The notes beneath the pieces are model-generated. The model did no database searches, was not told the DNA's origin, and saw nothing but the letters and a program-made list of their open reading frames with translations. From positions 186,001-250,000 of the forward strand of contig VUYT01000006.1 in NCBI GenBank assembly GCA_008802785.1: DNA of 64,000 nucleotides. Direction: 5' to 3'. The stretch comes from Symmetrospora coprosmae. Lineage: Eukaryota; Basidiomycota; Cystobasidiomycetes; Symmetrosporaceae. Positions within the stretch are counted from its first letter, which is position 1, and every line of letters starts with the position of its first letter. The position numbers were made by a program, and so were the translations under genes. This document shows, in pieces, positions 1 through 9,874 of the stretch.

Positions 1-282
1 AGCAGGGTTGTCGATCGTCGTGTCTACGAGGTGGGCCGGAGGGGGTGCAATGGTGCTGCCCGTGCTGCCCTGGGCGGACCCTCCACCGTCGACCGCGTCG
101 TGGGCGACGGCCAGCTTGTAGACGTCGTTGACCCGGCGCGGGTCAATGGTCGACAGCTGGTCCAGGAGACGCGCCTGCTCATCTGCGGAGATCTGATCCC
201 AGAAGGTGAAGACGTGCGACTGCCCTGCGGCGGCGTAGCTGTCGTAGAGGGCCTGGTAGGACGGCGTGGTGGTGTTTGCCAT
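1..282 (-). CDS. UAP1: UDP-N-acetylglucosamine pyrophosphorylase, N-terminal part
   Basis: Only the first 94 codons are in the window; the gene runs off the left edge. The protein starts at the ATG at 282 and reads SYAAAGQSHVFTFW, then DQISADEQARLLDQL and a DPRRVNDVYK segment. This helical start (gln-his, F-W, 'L..QL..idp.r.n..y') is characteristic of eukaryotic UDP-GlcNAc pyrophosphorylases (UAP1/QRI1), which make UDP-GlcNAc from UTP and GlcNAc-1-phosphate in the cytosol for chitin, N-glycans and GPI anchors. The catalytic nucleotide-binding motif lies outside the window, so the call rests on the N-terminus only. Translation continues without an intron to position 1. It is divergent from the DUF7330 gene that starts at 921. 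Confidence 0.75.
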   Translation of the reverse strand, partial: MANTTTPSYQALYDSYAAAGQSHVFTFWDQISADEQARLLDQLSTIDPRRVNDVYKLAVAHDAVDGGGSAQGSTGSTIAPPPAHLVDTTIDNPA

Positions 283-920
283 GGCGGGCGGGCGGGTGGG
301 GGCAACGCGATCAAGGATGCAGCGACGGGGGAATACGAGGCGATTGAGCGCAGTGCGAGGAGAGAGAAATGCCAGAGCCGTGAAGATGGAGAAAAGGAGA
401 GAAGAGGATGAGTGTCAGCAGGGGAGAAGGGGCGCGGATCCCGCTCAGGCACGGAGGAGTGCACGGCAGGCACGTGCAGGCAGGCGGCCGTGGCGAAGCG
501 TACTGTAGTCGAGGACGCTACGAGTACTCTAGACTGCTACGGAGGTCAAAGGAAGGAAGGAAGCACGAATACTGTACCCACGGTGGAAGGACTGGTGTAC
601 CACTGGCACTTGTGTCCGAGGTGCAGATCAGATCCCCTTGTGGAGCTGTCGTCCGGGCATAGCCGGACTGGAGAGCAGTAGACAGGCCTCGCTCGCCGGG
701 TAGGCGTTGCTGCTAGTGTATATATATGCTGCAGCATGGATAGCGTCCCGCTGCTTCCATGTGTGGTACTGTGGTACTGTAGTGCGCCTGCTGCTGCCGC
801 CTTGTCTGCTGGCACCGCTATGCCGAGCGCTCTGCCGGGCCAACTGCCTTCTTTCCTGCACCTGGCAGCACCGCTTTTCCTCGCTCAAACTGCATCGTCG
901 ACACACCATCGCATCCCAGG
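283..920. other. Divergent intergenic region
   Basis: This is the shared upstream region of UAP1 (-) and the DUF7330 gene (+). A TATA-like run (TATATATAT) lies near 719-727, about 190 bases before the ATG at 921. I see no convincing gene; the overlapping open frames are short and of low complexity. Confidence 0.5.
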
Positions 921-2488
921 ATGGGCCTGATGAGCACATCGCAGCAGGAGCTGCCACCGAGTCTCCCTCCGACATACCACGAGAGCATCCGCGGCGCTCC
1001 ACCCCGTCAGCAGCAGCAGCAGCAGCAGCAGCAACCATACCACGGCAGTCCGACGGGATGGACAACCCCGACAGGTAGCTGGGAGCCCTCGCCCGGTCCC
1101 AGCTCGGGTGTAGGCTATCAGTATCCTCACCACCTCAATAACGGCCTGACTTCCAGTCATCCATACACCGGCCAGCAGCAGCAGCAGCAGCCCCCGCTTC
1201 CCCCTCGCGCCCCGACAGCAGCTTCAACGTCGTCGTATCAACCGACGTCTGCACCGCAAAGACAGAGCGACAGCAGGAGCAACAGCAGTGGCGACAATGA
1301 TAGCGCCAGCTTCGGTGGTGGTGCTGGAGGTGGAAAGGATGAGAAGAAGCGGTCTTCCTTCTTCTTTGGGAGCGGCGGCAGGAACAAGGACAAGGGAAAG
1401 GACCGGGAGAAGGAGCGCGAAAAGGAAAGAGAGCGCGAAAGACGTAAAGAGCAGGAGGACGATGCTCGCTCAGAGAAACACCAGGAGCGGCGGCAGCGCG
1501 AGCGAGTCCGAGAAGAGGAGCGCGAACGCGAGCGCGAGCGCGAGACGGCTCCATCGGCCAAGTACACGTACGCCTCGCCCGAAGAGAGCGAGATGCGCAG
1601 CTACCTGGCTCGGATACCGGCGCAGGCGCAGAAAGCACTCGCCCCGCTCAAGATGCAGTCCGACACAAAGGACATTACCGGCGTGTTCGCAGTCGAGATG
1701 CCGAGCGCGTCGAGCCCGAATGCAACGAGCTTGGCGCCCGCGTCCAACGGCGCGTCCACCGTCGTCCTCCCCACGGCCGTGTTTGAGAGCACGGGTCGCA
1801 ACGATATCGACATCACCCTGTACCTCCGCCCGAGCCTCGAGTCGCTTCAGCAGCAGCAGTCCCAGCTGCAGTCGCAGAGCCAGGCTAGCAGCTACAACCC
1901 TTATGCAGCCCCGCCGCCACTACCCTATCGGAACAACCAGAACACAAACGCAAATGTTCCGTTGGAGATTCTAGCCAAGAACAAGAAAGGGCGCATCCTC
2001 CTCTCGCTGCCAGATCGGATCCCGAACAGGCCCTTGCGCATCATCTGCACCTTGGATTGTGAGGCCAGCCTCCCCCGCTGTCTCAATGTGCAGCCTCGCG
2101 CCAAGACTAACCTGAAGTTGGCGGCGTTCCCCTCCCTCCGACAGCCCACGTCTACGTGCAACTGCCCATAGGGTTCGACGGCAAGCTCGCCATCTGGGCC
2201 CCCGGCGGCAACATCGAGCTCTCCGAGCCGCTCAAGCGCAACAGCACCATCATCCCGAGCACGACGCAGAACGCGTACATTGTCGTGTACCGCATCACGC
2301 CCGAGGCGTCCGCCGGCCATGGTCAGATGGCCCTCTCTTCGGGAAACAACGGCGGCGGAGGCGGGGTCGGCGGGGCTGGGTGCATGGACCTGTGCCAGCT
2401 CAACACGAGCAAAGGGAGAGTCAAAGTAGAGTATGCTCGCCCACCAAAAGCGGGGGCGGGAAGCGGTGGAGACTGTGTCATTGCGTGA
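921..2488 (+). CDS. DUF7330-type protein with PPxY motif and charged low-complexity region
   Basis: Two exons, 921-2058 and 2145-2488, join in frame to 493 residues. The intron (2059-2144) starts GTGAGG, has a CTAAC branch and ends ACAG; splicing produces LDSHVYVQLPIGFDG across the junction. The N-terminus carries PPTYHES, a PPxY motif of the kind bound by WW domains of Nedd4/Rsp5 ligases. Poly-glutamine runs follow, then a long Lys/Arg/Glu-rich stretch (about residues 155-210), probably a charged helix. The folded C-terminal part (about 245-480) contains 'DITGVFAVEM', 'NDIDITLYLRP' and 'HVYVQLPIGFDGKLAIW', a repeated beta-strand pattern I associate with the basidiomycete DUF7330 domain. Function is unknown. 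A related protein is encoded at 14768. An in-frame ATG at 930 is an alternative start. Confidence 0.7.
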
Positions 2489-2848
2489 AGATGAAAGGCG
2501 CAGAAATACCCGGCAGCGCGGTATCCCGCAGTGTGACCAAGTCGGGCCAGCCAATACACGGTCGGCTGATAGAGCAAACAGCCCCTCGGTTATTAGTTCT
2601 TCGGAAGCCCACGCTCGAACGGCAAATGTAGCATAACTGTACCGTAACTGTACCGTATCTGATATATCTCTCATCCAGGAGACTGACCAAAGCAACTTTC
2701 AGCCTAACACACCTAGCATACAGCGCGCCTTCAAAGACAACAGCATGACAATCGCACAGACCTGCTACAACCTCCCACATTCGGTCCTGATCTATGCCCG
2801 CACGTCTCCCTCGGGCTCTACAGCAGTATAGAGGAAGATGTCCCTTTC

Positions 2849-5066
2849 CTACCGCTGGCCCTGGGTCTGGAAATGCGGGACGAGGTATGCAAGCCCTTCA
2901 AAGCTCGCATCCGAGCGCGCCGAGTCTGGTGCCCGCACCAACGTCGGCCTTTCGTCACCATTCATTGTGTCCGGGCTCTGTTCGTGCTCGTGCTCGTTGA
3001 TTTGCTCTTGCTCCTCCGGGATCATGTCCTCGCTCCGGCCCGAGAGCGGCGGGCTCATGGGCAGCGGGACCTGCGCAGCGCTCCTGATGCTAGCCACAGA
3101 TCCGGGGCGCGATCGGGCGTACCCGCCTGTGGGACTGACGGCGACAGGTTGCCTGGTTGCGCCTGCGCCGACGCCATGGCTCATCATAGCGTTCGACATG
3201 GAGTTGCCGCGTGATTTTGGTCGCGGCCGGTATGCGTTCGAAGTGGCTTGGGCATTGCTCGACTGCAGAGCAGGGAGAATGAGCTGCTTGAGGGGCGAAG
3301 CAGGCGGAGCGCTCATCTCGCCGGCAACGGAGGCTGGACTGTTAGGCGGGGGTAGCTGCGGCTCGAATGTTGAAGCTGAACCAGGGAGGGGAAGGGGAGT
3401 ACCCGCGGTCGAAGAGCGCGCATCGCCGGTCTTAGGTGGTTTCGAGGGTGGTGCACGCGATGCGAGCGAGAAATGCGTGTACGGTGCAGCACGCTGCTGC
3501 GTGCTAGATGCAGAAGAGGTACGAATGGGCGGAGAGGCGATGTAGGCCGACTGGAGCGGCGAGGTCGGGACATAGGCCATTTGCGAGCTGGACGTGGCCG
3601 AAAGACGCGTCTGCGAAGAGTAAGGGGTCTGTTGCTGCAGGTAACCATGCGAGCTGAGCGAAGAGCCCAAAGACGGTGGACCGTGCGAATTAGCTGGACC
3701 CGAAGATGCATCCTGATCTTCCGTGATGCTGTGCAGGCCGGTCGCTGGCGAAGTTGGCAGGGTGGACGCTCGCAGTGTATGCGGAACGAGGCTCCTCCGC
3801 CCGATACCAGCATAGCTCCCACCATCCATCTGCCCCGACTGCATCCTAACGCCGAAAGGGTTCTCAGGCAGAGGTGAGGGCGCAGCTTCCCTGCTATCCC
3901 CCGTAGCCTGCTTGACCCCAGCCCAGAATTGCCCGTCCAGCGGGATCTTCTGACTCAGCCGCTGCCCACGAGGAACGCTGTGGTTCGGCAGCTCGCGCTT
4001 CTCTCTCGTCCCATCCGCGCCTTTGCCTTCGTCTGGGATCCACTCGCCCGGCTTGGACGTTCGGTAGAATTCTCGAGCGCGTTGCGTGCGCCCGGCAAGC
4101 TGGCGGCGTGTCTGCCAAGCGCACAACCCGAGCGCGAGCAGGCCCAGGATGAGGCCAAAGGCGATTCCAACGGCCTGTCCGGTCGAGATTCCGCCCTTAT
4201 CTGCGCTTCCTGCGGCGTTGCTGGCGTTCGAGGCGTTGTTGCTGAGCGCATTGTCCACGTCCAGCGTAGTTGAGGGCATGACCGTAGCGATGACCGTCGA
4301 GGGTGAATCAGAAGTCGGATCCGTGCGTGAGGCGATCGATGGAGAGGCAGAAGAGCTGCGACTGGTGATACTTGACGGCGATGTCCTGCTTGCTGTAGTA
4401 TCACTCGTACTGCTCGCATTTGTCGTGGACGAGCTAGACGAGGGCGTTGTCGAAGAAGACGTCAATGACAGAGAAGACGTTGTAGCTGTCGAAGGTACCG
4501 CTGCGAGCGCAAGCGAGAGGGATTGCGCACTCCCGCACTGCTCGCCAACAGTTGCGAGGAAGCCGCGCTGATCTGTTCCCCTGCACTCTGCAGCAATACA
4601 TGCCGACACCTGTTGCAGCTCGTTGGGTGACCGGCAGACGCAGTTCTGTAGGGGGCCACAATCGTCAGAAACCGCCATGCGCGAGCTAGGGGTGACACTC
4701 GAACCTCACATCGTCTCTGCAGTCAGAAGGGAAGAAGCCATCGAAGCATCCTTGACTGCATCGCGTGAGCGACCCGAAAGGACTTGCCTCGTCCTGCGGC
4801 GCCCCGAGGATCGACGTGACTGCCGCCTGCCCTTCGCTGAAGAGTGACGATAGGAGATCCGCCGGGCTACCGCCCTCTCTGCCTGGCCTCAAGCTGGGCG
4901 TGGGCCTCGTAGCTGTCGGCAGCAGCTCTTCGTTGTCCTCCCCGTCGCCGAGGGTACCTTGTCGCCGATGCAGGCCTTTGGGCGTTGGCTGCCGATGCCG
5001 TCGATGCATACGCTGCAGCTGGCCAGCAGGAGGTGAGGCAGCTCGAAGGTGGTTGTGGTGTGGCAT
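2849..5066 (-). CDS. CFEM-domain single-pass membrane protein
   Basis: The protein has a cysteine pattern spread over two exons joined by a 64-base intron (4646-4709; donor GTGAGG, branch CTGAC, acceptor TACAG). After splicing it reads RCSQGCFDGFFPSDCRDDNC, then VC, AC, EC and QC: eight cysteines with the spacing of the fungal CFEM domain. A Ser/Thr-rich stalk of about 120 residues follows, then one membrane helix (VGIAFGLILGLLALGLCAW) and a long Pro/Ser-rich, probably cytoplasmic tail. CFEM proteins are extracellular and often bind haem or act at the cell wall; this one looks like a type I surface sensor or receptor rather than a GPI protein. The start is uncertain: the ATG at 5066 is in frame but gives no clear signal peptide, so another 5' exon may exist. 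The stop is at 2849. Confidence 0.7.
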
Positions 5067-5754
5067 GGTTCGAGATGGTCGGTATGAGCGAGCAGAGTCG
5101 AGCGACTGTGCTCTGCAGATGCGCAAATGGACAGCCGTCTATTTGGTCACCCGGTGGCGAGAATAGGCAGAAGGCGCGGATCCGGTCCAGCCGGAGGTCA
5201 CCGTCGCGAAGCGCTGGGAGCGAGAGTGTAAAGAAGCAGGAGCGTGAGACGCGCGCAGCTTGACGCTCAACGGACCGAGAGTGGGCGAGAGAGAAAGAGA
5301 AAGAGAAAGAGAGAAAGAGAGACAGAGCCATCTTGTCATTTGGTTTGAGGGGTCCGCCGAAGCTTTTGACGGAACACGGAACCCCCTGGAGGGGTCAGAG
5401 CGCCCGAAGTATGGAGAACGGAGCGGAGCGCGGAGGGTATGCTGCATGTTCTGCAACACCGAATGCTGTCGAGTCGGCTGCAAGTGTATCGCTTCGCTGA
5501 ACCAACATATACGACAAGCGGGCAGAGTGGCACGGGTGAGAAAGCCTGCGCGGCTCCAGGGGGGTCTTCGCGCATCTCCCGCCTCCGCTCACGCATCCTT
5601 AACTCTCCTTGAGTTGTGGCTAGCTAGCAAGCACGAACAGGAGTATAGTGCCGATACGCTGCACGCGTTACCTGTTGCCAGTGCAGTCTGTCTCATCCCT
5701 TCTCCCATCGCCGATGTTTCTCCTAGTACCGGACTGCCGGCCTCTTGAGCTGAC
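5067..5754. other. Region between the CFEM gene and the bZIP gene
   Basis: This holds the unresolved 5' end of the CFEM gene, a purine-rich simple repeat at about 5287-5327, and the 3' flank of the bZIP gene. An open frame on the minus strand through the repeat would read a Leu/Phe/Ser-rich leader (MALSLFLSFSFSFSLAHS). It resembles a signal peptide but is dictated by the repeat, so I do not call it coding. Confidence 0.4.
5287..5327. repeat. GA-rich simple repeat
   Basis: About 40 bases made of GAGA and GAAAGA units, seen directly in the sequence. It lies upstream of the CFEM gene. Confidence 0.85.
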
Positions 5755-6490
5755 CTATGGTCTGCCAGGAAGACCTGCGAGGTCTGAGCAGGCGAAGAGG
5801 TTGTTGCAGCAAGATGTCACGGGTGGCGGAAGGAATGTGGCCGATGCATTGCCTTCATCATCTGTTGGGAGGTCTGCGGATGGCAGAGCGTTACGAGCGA
5901 AGGCGGCGTGGGGTGGGCACGCCTGGGGTCCGGCCACAGCCTCGGATTGTTGCGATGGCGATGCCGACGGCAGAGAGGGAGAGGCATCTAGGGTCGGTAC
6001 TGACGGCGATGTAATCTCGCCAGCGGCGCTGGGCATGGCTTGTCCGGTCGGCCGGGATGCTGGGTCAGGCGCTTCGCTCTGGGGTACATGGCGCTTCAGC
6101 TTCTCAGGCGCAGGAACGCAGCAGTCGTTGGCAAAGACTCGCCATGTCAGGCTGCTTCTCGTGTACTGCAGCTACGTCGCTCTGGTTGTGCGACGTAGGC
6201 GACTTGAGTTGAGTTCTGAGACAGCACAGCAGGCCCGCTGCGCCCTCTTCGTCTCGGCAGACAGACGCATCGCGCCCGCCCTCCCACTTCGGGTCATCAC
6301 CTCCCTGCCCCTTCAACACTGCGTTCTCTTCGCGCAAAGCGGCATTCTCCCTGTCCAGGCGAGCGACCTGCTGTCGCAGAAGGACGACCTCGACTTCCAG
6401 CTCTTGGAGATGCGTCTGCCGCCGAGCGCGGTATTCTCGTTGAACCTCGATGTTCTTGCGCTTGGCAGGCCGACCCGGTTGATCGGCCAT
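5755..6490 (-). CDS. bZIP transcription factor, candidate arsenic-response activator (ARR1/YAP8-like position)
   Basis: The ATG at 6490 opens MADQPGRPAKRKNIEVQREY, followed at once by RARR and a heptad-rich zipper (LQELEVEVVLLRQQ, then LDRENAALREEN). The basic region N-x3-Q-R-x-Y-R-A-R-R resembles fungal Yap/AP-1 bZIPs, and the GRP.K prefix is common in them. After about residue 65 the frame must be spliced. The best downstream exon is open from about 6100 to the stop at 5755 and ends with a cysteine cluster, TSCCNNLFACSDLAG. The exact intron is not settled: a donor GTGATG just after the zipper and an acceptor in the 6110-6170 stretch are plausible. It is divergent from an arsenate-reductase-like gene followed by ACR3, the same arrangement as the Saccharomyces ARR cluster. 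The regulatory role is inferred from that position and is not proved. Confidence 0.65.
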
Positions 6491-6580
6491 CGCAGGGCTC
6501 GTATCTGCGAGCGTGAGAGTGACGACAGTACGAATTGGTCGAACGTGTCGAGGCATAGCGAGGGAACAGCTTCTCGACGT

Positions 6581-6626
6581 CCGCCACATCTCGATCAGGC
6601 ACAATCAGGAGCTCAAATCTGAGACA
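6581..6626 (+). promoter_or_regulatory. 46-base promoter repeat, copy A
   Basis: This segment matches 7809-7854 at 41 of 46 positions with no gaps. It contains GATCAGGCACAA and, at 6612-6623, the inverted repeat CTCA-AATC-TGAG. It lies between the divergent bZIP gene (ATG 90 bases away) and the reductase gene (ATG 112 bases away), so it could serve both. An inverted repeat suits a dimeric bZIP factor. The function is inferred. Confidence 0.6.
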
Positions 6627-6738
6627 GTTCCGCTCCAGCTTGCCACGGTACTCGTACTGCAAGGTCTCAGACTGGAAGCATACCAACTTATCGCCATATA
6701 GAACGCTATTGCAGCTTGGACCCTCACATATCGGAGCT

Positions 6739-7305
6739 ATGGCTGTCGATGCGCAGAAAAATACAACCTGGATGGGCTATCCGGAGCCACCCGACACCGA
6801 CTCCATCCCCCGCATTTCGGCTGAGGAGGTCGCAAAGCTCATGGAGGAAAGCGGCAGCGGTGCTGGCAGCAGTATCCAGCTGGTAGATGTCCGCAGATCC
6901 GACCTCACTGTAAGCGCCTGTTCTGATCGATACCTGACGGGCCACAGCGAGAGCGTGTGTTTCCCTGACACGCTTCTGTTGCGTCCAACATCATCGCAGG
7001 GGTACGCTATCGTCGGCAGTCTCAATCTGCCCGCTCACACATTCTATCCCTCGAGAGCAACCATAGCTGCGCTCCTCGCCTCGACCGGCACCATCATCCT
7101 CTACTGCAACAGTTCCATGGGCCGTGGTCCCCGCTGTGCAGGCTGGTTACGGGATGCTTTCACCCTTTCGACGTCCACGGCACCAACTCCCTCGACACAG
7201 GCCAAGGTCAAGATACTCCAAGGAGGCGTCAAAGGTTTTGTGGCACGATACAAGGACGAAGGGGCTTTGGTGTTCAAGCTACCAGAGGAGGTGAAGGATG
7301 CTTGA
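6739..7305 (+). CDS. ARR2: Rhodanese-fold CX5R phosphatase/arsenate reductase (ARR2/Ych1/Ibp1 type)
   Basis: Two exons (6739-6909 and 7000-7305) give 158 residues, close to yeast Ych1/Ibp1. The intron starts GTAAGC and ends CGCAG. The N-terminal half has PRISAEEVAKLME and LVDVRRSDLTGYAIVGSLN, the first half of a rhodanese fold; the intron falls after T. The active loop reads YCNSSMGRGPRCAGWL: C-x5-R, the signature of Cdc25-like phosphatases and of yeast Acr2/Arr2 arsenate reductase. It ends with KILQGGVKGFVARY, as in Ych1-type proteins. Such enzymes either dephosphorylate small substrates or reduce arsenate to arsenite with glutaredoxin. Its place beside an ACR3 exporter and a bZIP gene favours arsenate reduction. 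The loop sequence alone does not separate the two activities. Confidence 0.75.
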   Translation: MAVDAQKNTTWMGYPEPPDTDSIPRISAEEVAKLMEESGSGAGSSIQLVDVRRSDLTVSACSDRYLTGHSESVCFPDTLLLRPTSSQGYAIVGSLNLPAHTFYPSRATIAALLASTGTIILYCNSSMGRGPRCAGWLRDAFTLSTSTAPTPSTQAKVKILQGGVKGFVARYKDEGALVFKLPEEVKDA

Positions 7306-8003
7306 TCACCGCATGGGCAGGTCCGCTATCCTACACCGATAAAGTGGCATCGTCTTCTCAACTTAGTCCCGATGCGCCAAAGGACAAGCTGTATAATAGG
7401 TCTCCTTGCAGGCGGCTGCAGCATGTTGCATATGAGGCTGTCTGTTCGCGGCATGCAGCCATGCATATGTGCCGTGGGACCATCGTAGATATAGCATTGG
7501 CGCGCTGTTGCTGGTGGATTGAGTCGATGTGCATTGCTGCCAGGTTCATCCCGGTTCTACTATATGTACTCGAGTATACAGCAGGTCCTTCTCGAGTGAG
7601 CTTCTGCTCACGACATATGCATGCTTTGGCTCCGCCGCGCGCGGCCCGCACTGCAGGAGTGTGGTTCCCGACCACAGAGATTCTGTCCTTTCCCGGCCAA
7701 GGGCGTGTCCGGTGGAGGCCTGGACAGTGCCTGACTTGAGGGACGGACTGCTCGCGAACGTGTTGCGTAGATGCGAGGGGGCCCAACCCGAGTCGCTCTG
7801 GGAGAGCTCCGCCACAGTCCGATCAGGCACAAGCTGGAGCTCAAATCTGAGACATTGCCGATCGCACCAGGTCCTCCTCCTGCGTCTCACGAAAGAGCAG
7901 AGAGAATCACACACTCTTGCATCTCCTTCTCACACCCTCTTCCACAGCTCTCGCCTCGTCAGTCACAGTCAGCAGCCGCCAAAAAGACAGGGCAACCTCG
8001 GAC
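7306..8003. other. Intergenic region upstream of ACR3
   Basis: Nearly 700 bases without a supported gene. It carries repeat copy B near its 3' side and a pyrimidine-rich stretch before the ATG at 8004. The open frames here are short and overlap on both strands. Confidence 0.5.
7809..7854 (+). promoter_or_regulatory. 46-base promoter repeat, copy B
   Basis: Second copy of the element at 6581-6626, in the same orientation, ending 149 bases before the ACR3 start codon. The inner half (GGAGCTCAAATCTGAGACA) is identical between the copies; the five mismatches fall in two clusters. It looks like a shared operator of the arsenic block; the function is inferred. Confidence 0.6.
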
Positions 8004-9874
8004 ATGACGCTCCATGATTTCGCCCGCGCTGAGGAGGTCGTCGCGACCTCCGACGAAGGCAAGCTAGATCCCCACCACAGTGTCGATACGTCCATGCCAT
8101 CGTCAACGCCAACGCCTCCCTCGCCAACGCGAACCTCCAAGCGTCCGTTATTTAGTCCCTCCTAGCTGGCATGTCCTGCGAGCTGAGGTCACTAACGCAT
8201 CTGCTACACTCGATCGTCAGGACTCTTCATGGGTCTCGGTCTGCTCGACCGCCTCCTTGCACCTCTCGTCCTCATCTTCATGATCGTCGGGACAGCTGTT
8301 GGAGCAACAACTGGAGATGCCATTCCTCGCGCGTTCGACCAAGTTCAGTTCAAGGGCGTTTCCTTCCGTACGTCTCCCGCCAAGGCAATCTCTACATCTT
8401 CCCACAGACGCTGAAGAAGCTTGCTTTCCCCCCGCACAGCAATTGTCATCGGACTGCTCGTAATGATGTGGCCTGTCTTGACAAAAGTACAATACGAGCG
8501 CTTGCCCTCTCTCGCTTTGGAGAGAAAGCTCTGGTACCAGATCGGCGTCTCGCTCGTTCTCAATTGGATCATCGGTGAGGCGGACACTTAGTAAAGCCGG
8601 GGCGAATAGTTCTGATGTCTTGCGCATATTGACAGGCCCGTTCATGATGCTTGGGATTGCTTGGGCGACGCTTCCGGTAGGTCCGCCCGCTTCAGCCGGA
8701 GCCTTCCTGTGCCGAGATAATCCCGCACGATCTACAGGACCTGCCAGAGTATCGCATCGGCGTCATTCTTGTAGGCGTAGCGCGCTGTATCGCCATGGTG
8801 ATGATCTGGAACCAGCTCGCAGGCGGCGACCACGATTACTGGTAAGCGAGTCATCCCGAGAGAAGCATACCAACGCCGTCATCCGGTGACTGAAGCTACG
8901 TCACGTCCAGCGCCATCATTGTCGTCATCAACTCGATCTTGCAGATTGTCTTGTTCGCACCCGTTGCCCTCCTCTTCATCAATGTCATCAGCGGAGAGAG
9001 CGACTTCAGCATCTCTTACGGGACGGTTGCCATCGATGTCCTGATTGTGAGCCGCTCCCTTCAGTCTATTCTGCAAAATGAGGCTGATCCGGATCGTCCA
9101 CCTGCAGTACCTTGGCATTCCGCTTGCAGCTGGCGTTGTGACGCGGTACACCGTTTGGAGCTTGACGTCACGACACTGGCTCGAGACCCGCTTCCTGCCC
9201 TACTTTGGCCCATTGGCGCTCGTTGGATTGCTGTACACCATCTTTGTCCTGTTCGCTTACCAAGGTGAGCTGCCGGGACATCTGGCCAGGCCCTACACTC
9301 TCCTTGATCCTGAACACTTACGCGTGACTTGCAGGCAATAACATCGTCAACAATATTGGTCCGGTCTTCAGGACAGTCGTGCCGATGGTCGTGTACTTCA
9401 CAGTGATGTGGACAAGCGCATTTGCAGCCATCTTCTGGCTGACAAGATGGCGACAGGAGGAGTTCGGTTACGAGATGGCCGTCGTACAAGCCTTCACTGC
9501 AGGTGAGTCGCGTGTTCGGAGGTATGCGTCTTCGCGCGCACAGCAGCTGATACAGCGCCATACCTTAGGGTCGAATAATTTCGAGCTTGCCATTGCCGTC
9601 GCCATTGCTGTGTACGGCGTCGGGAGCAGTCAAGCCCTGGCAGCTACCATCGGCCCGTGAGTAGCCGTCAGTCGCTGGACCGTCCCCTATGTCGCTTGCC
9701 AGCTGACTAGGCCCTACCTCATATCATCCGTCAAGACTCGTTGAGGTACCGGTCTTGCTGGGATTGACCTTTGTCTCATTGTGGCTGAAGAAGCATCTGC
9801 ACTGGGGTCCAAAGGATGCTGGTCGGCAGGCCGGAGGAAAGGGATCCTTGTCGAAGGCTGCGGAGCTCGTCTAA
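8004..9874 (+). CDS. ARR3: ACR3-family arsenite efflux permease
   Basis: Ten exons (8004-8154, 8221-8367, 8440-8574, 8636-8676, 8738-8841, 8911-9046, 9108-9264, 9335-9502, 9569-9656, 9736-9874) sum to 421 residues, the usual ACR3 length. Family motifs are restored at splice junctions: [90 protein letters not shown] and [12 protein letters not shown]. These describe the ten-helix bile-acid/arsenite permease fold. The cysteine in GVARC is the conserved residue that binds arsenite. ACR3 exports As(III), and sometimes Sb(III), across the plasma membrane driven by the proton gradient. The first donor (GTCCCT) is weak, so the first junction is the least certain. The gene lies downstream of the reductase in the same direction and has repeat copy B in its promoter. 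Confidence 0.92.

Noticed and set aside
24-473. Pro/Ser/Arg-rich minus-strand open frame of 149 codons
   Set aside because: It is a shadow frame over the UAP1 start; the overlapping frame has the real family sequence.
1288-1974. Arg-rich plus-strand frame of 228 codons
   Set aside because: It is the +1 shadow of the charged region of the DUF7330 gene; the conserved domain lies in the other frame.
5139-5483. Leucine/serine-rich frame across the GA repeat that looks like a signal peptide
   Set aside because: The hydrophobic stretch is produced by the simple repeat and does not join the CFEM exons with any clear splice pair.
6570-6660. Possible tRNA T-arm or SINE-like remnant (GCTCAAATCTGAG)
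   Set aside because: No acceptor stem, anticodon arm or A box is present, and the only second copy seen is in the neighbouring promoter, so a regulatory element is the better reading.
6297-7914. Minus-strand frames sharing the peptide CLRFEL-x-x-VPDR at two places
   Set aside because: The similarity comes from the duplicated 46-base DNA element; the flanking peptides are unrelated.
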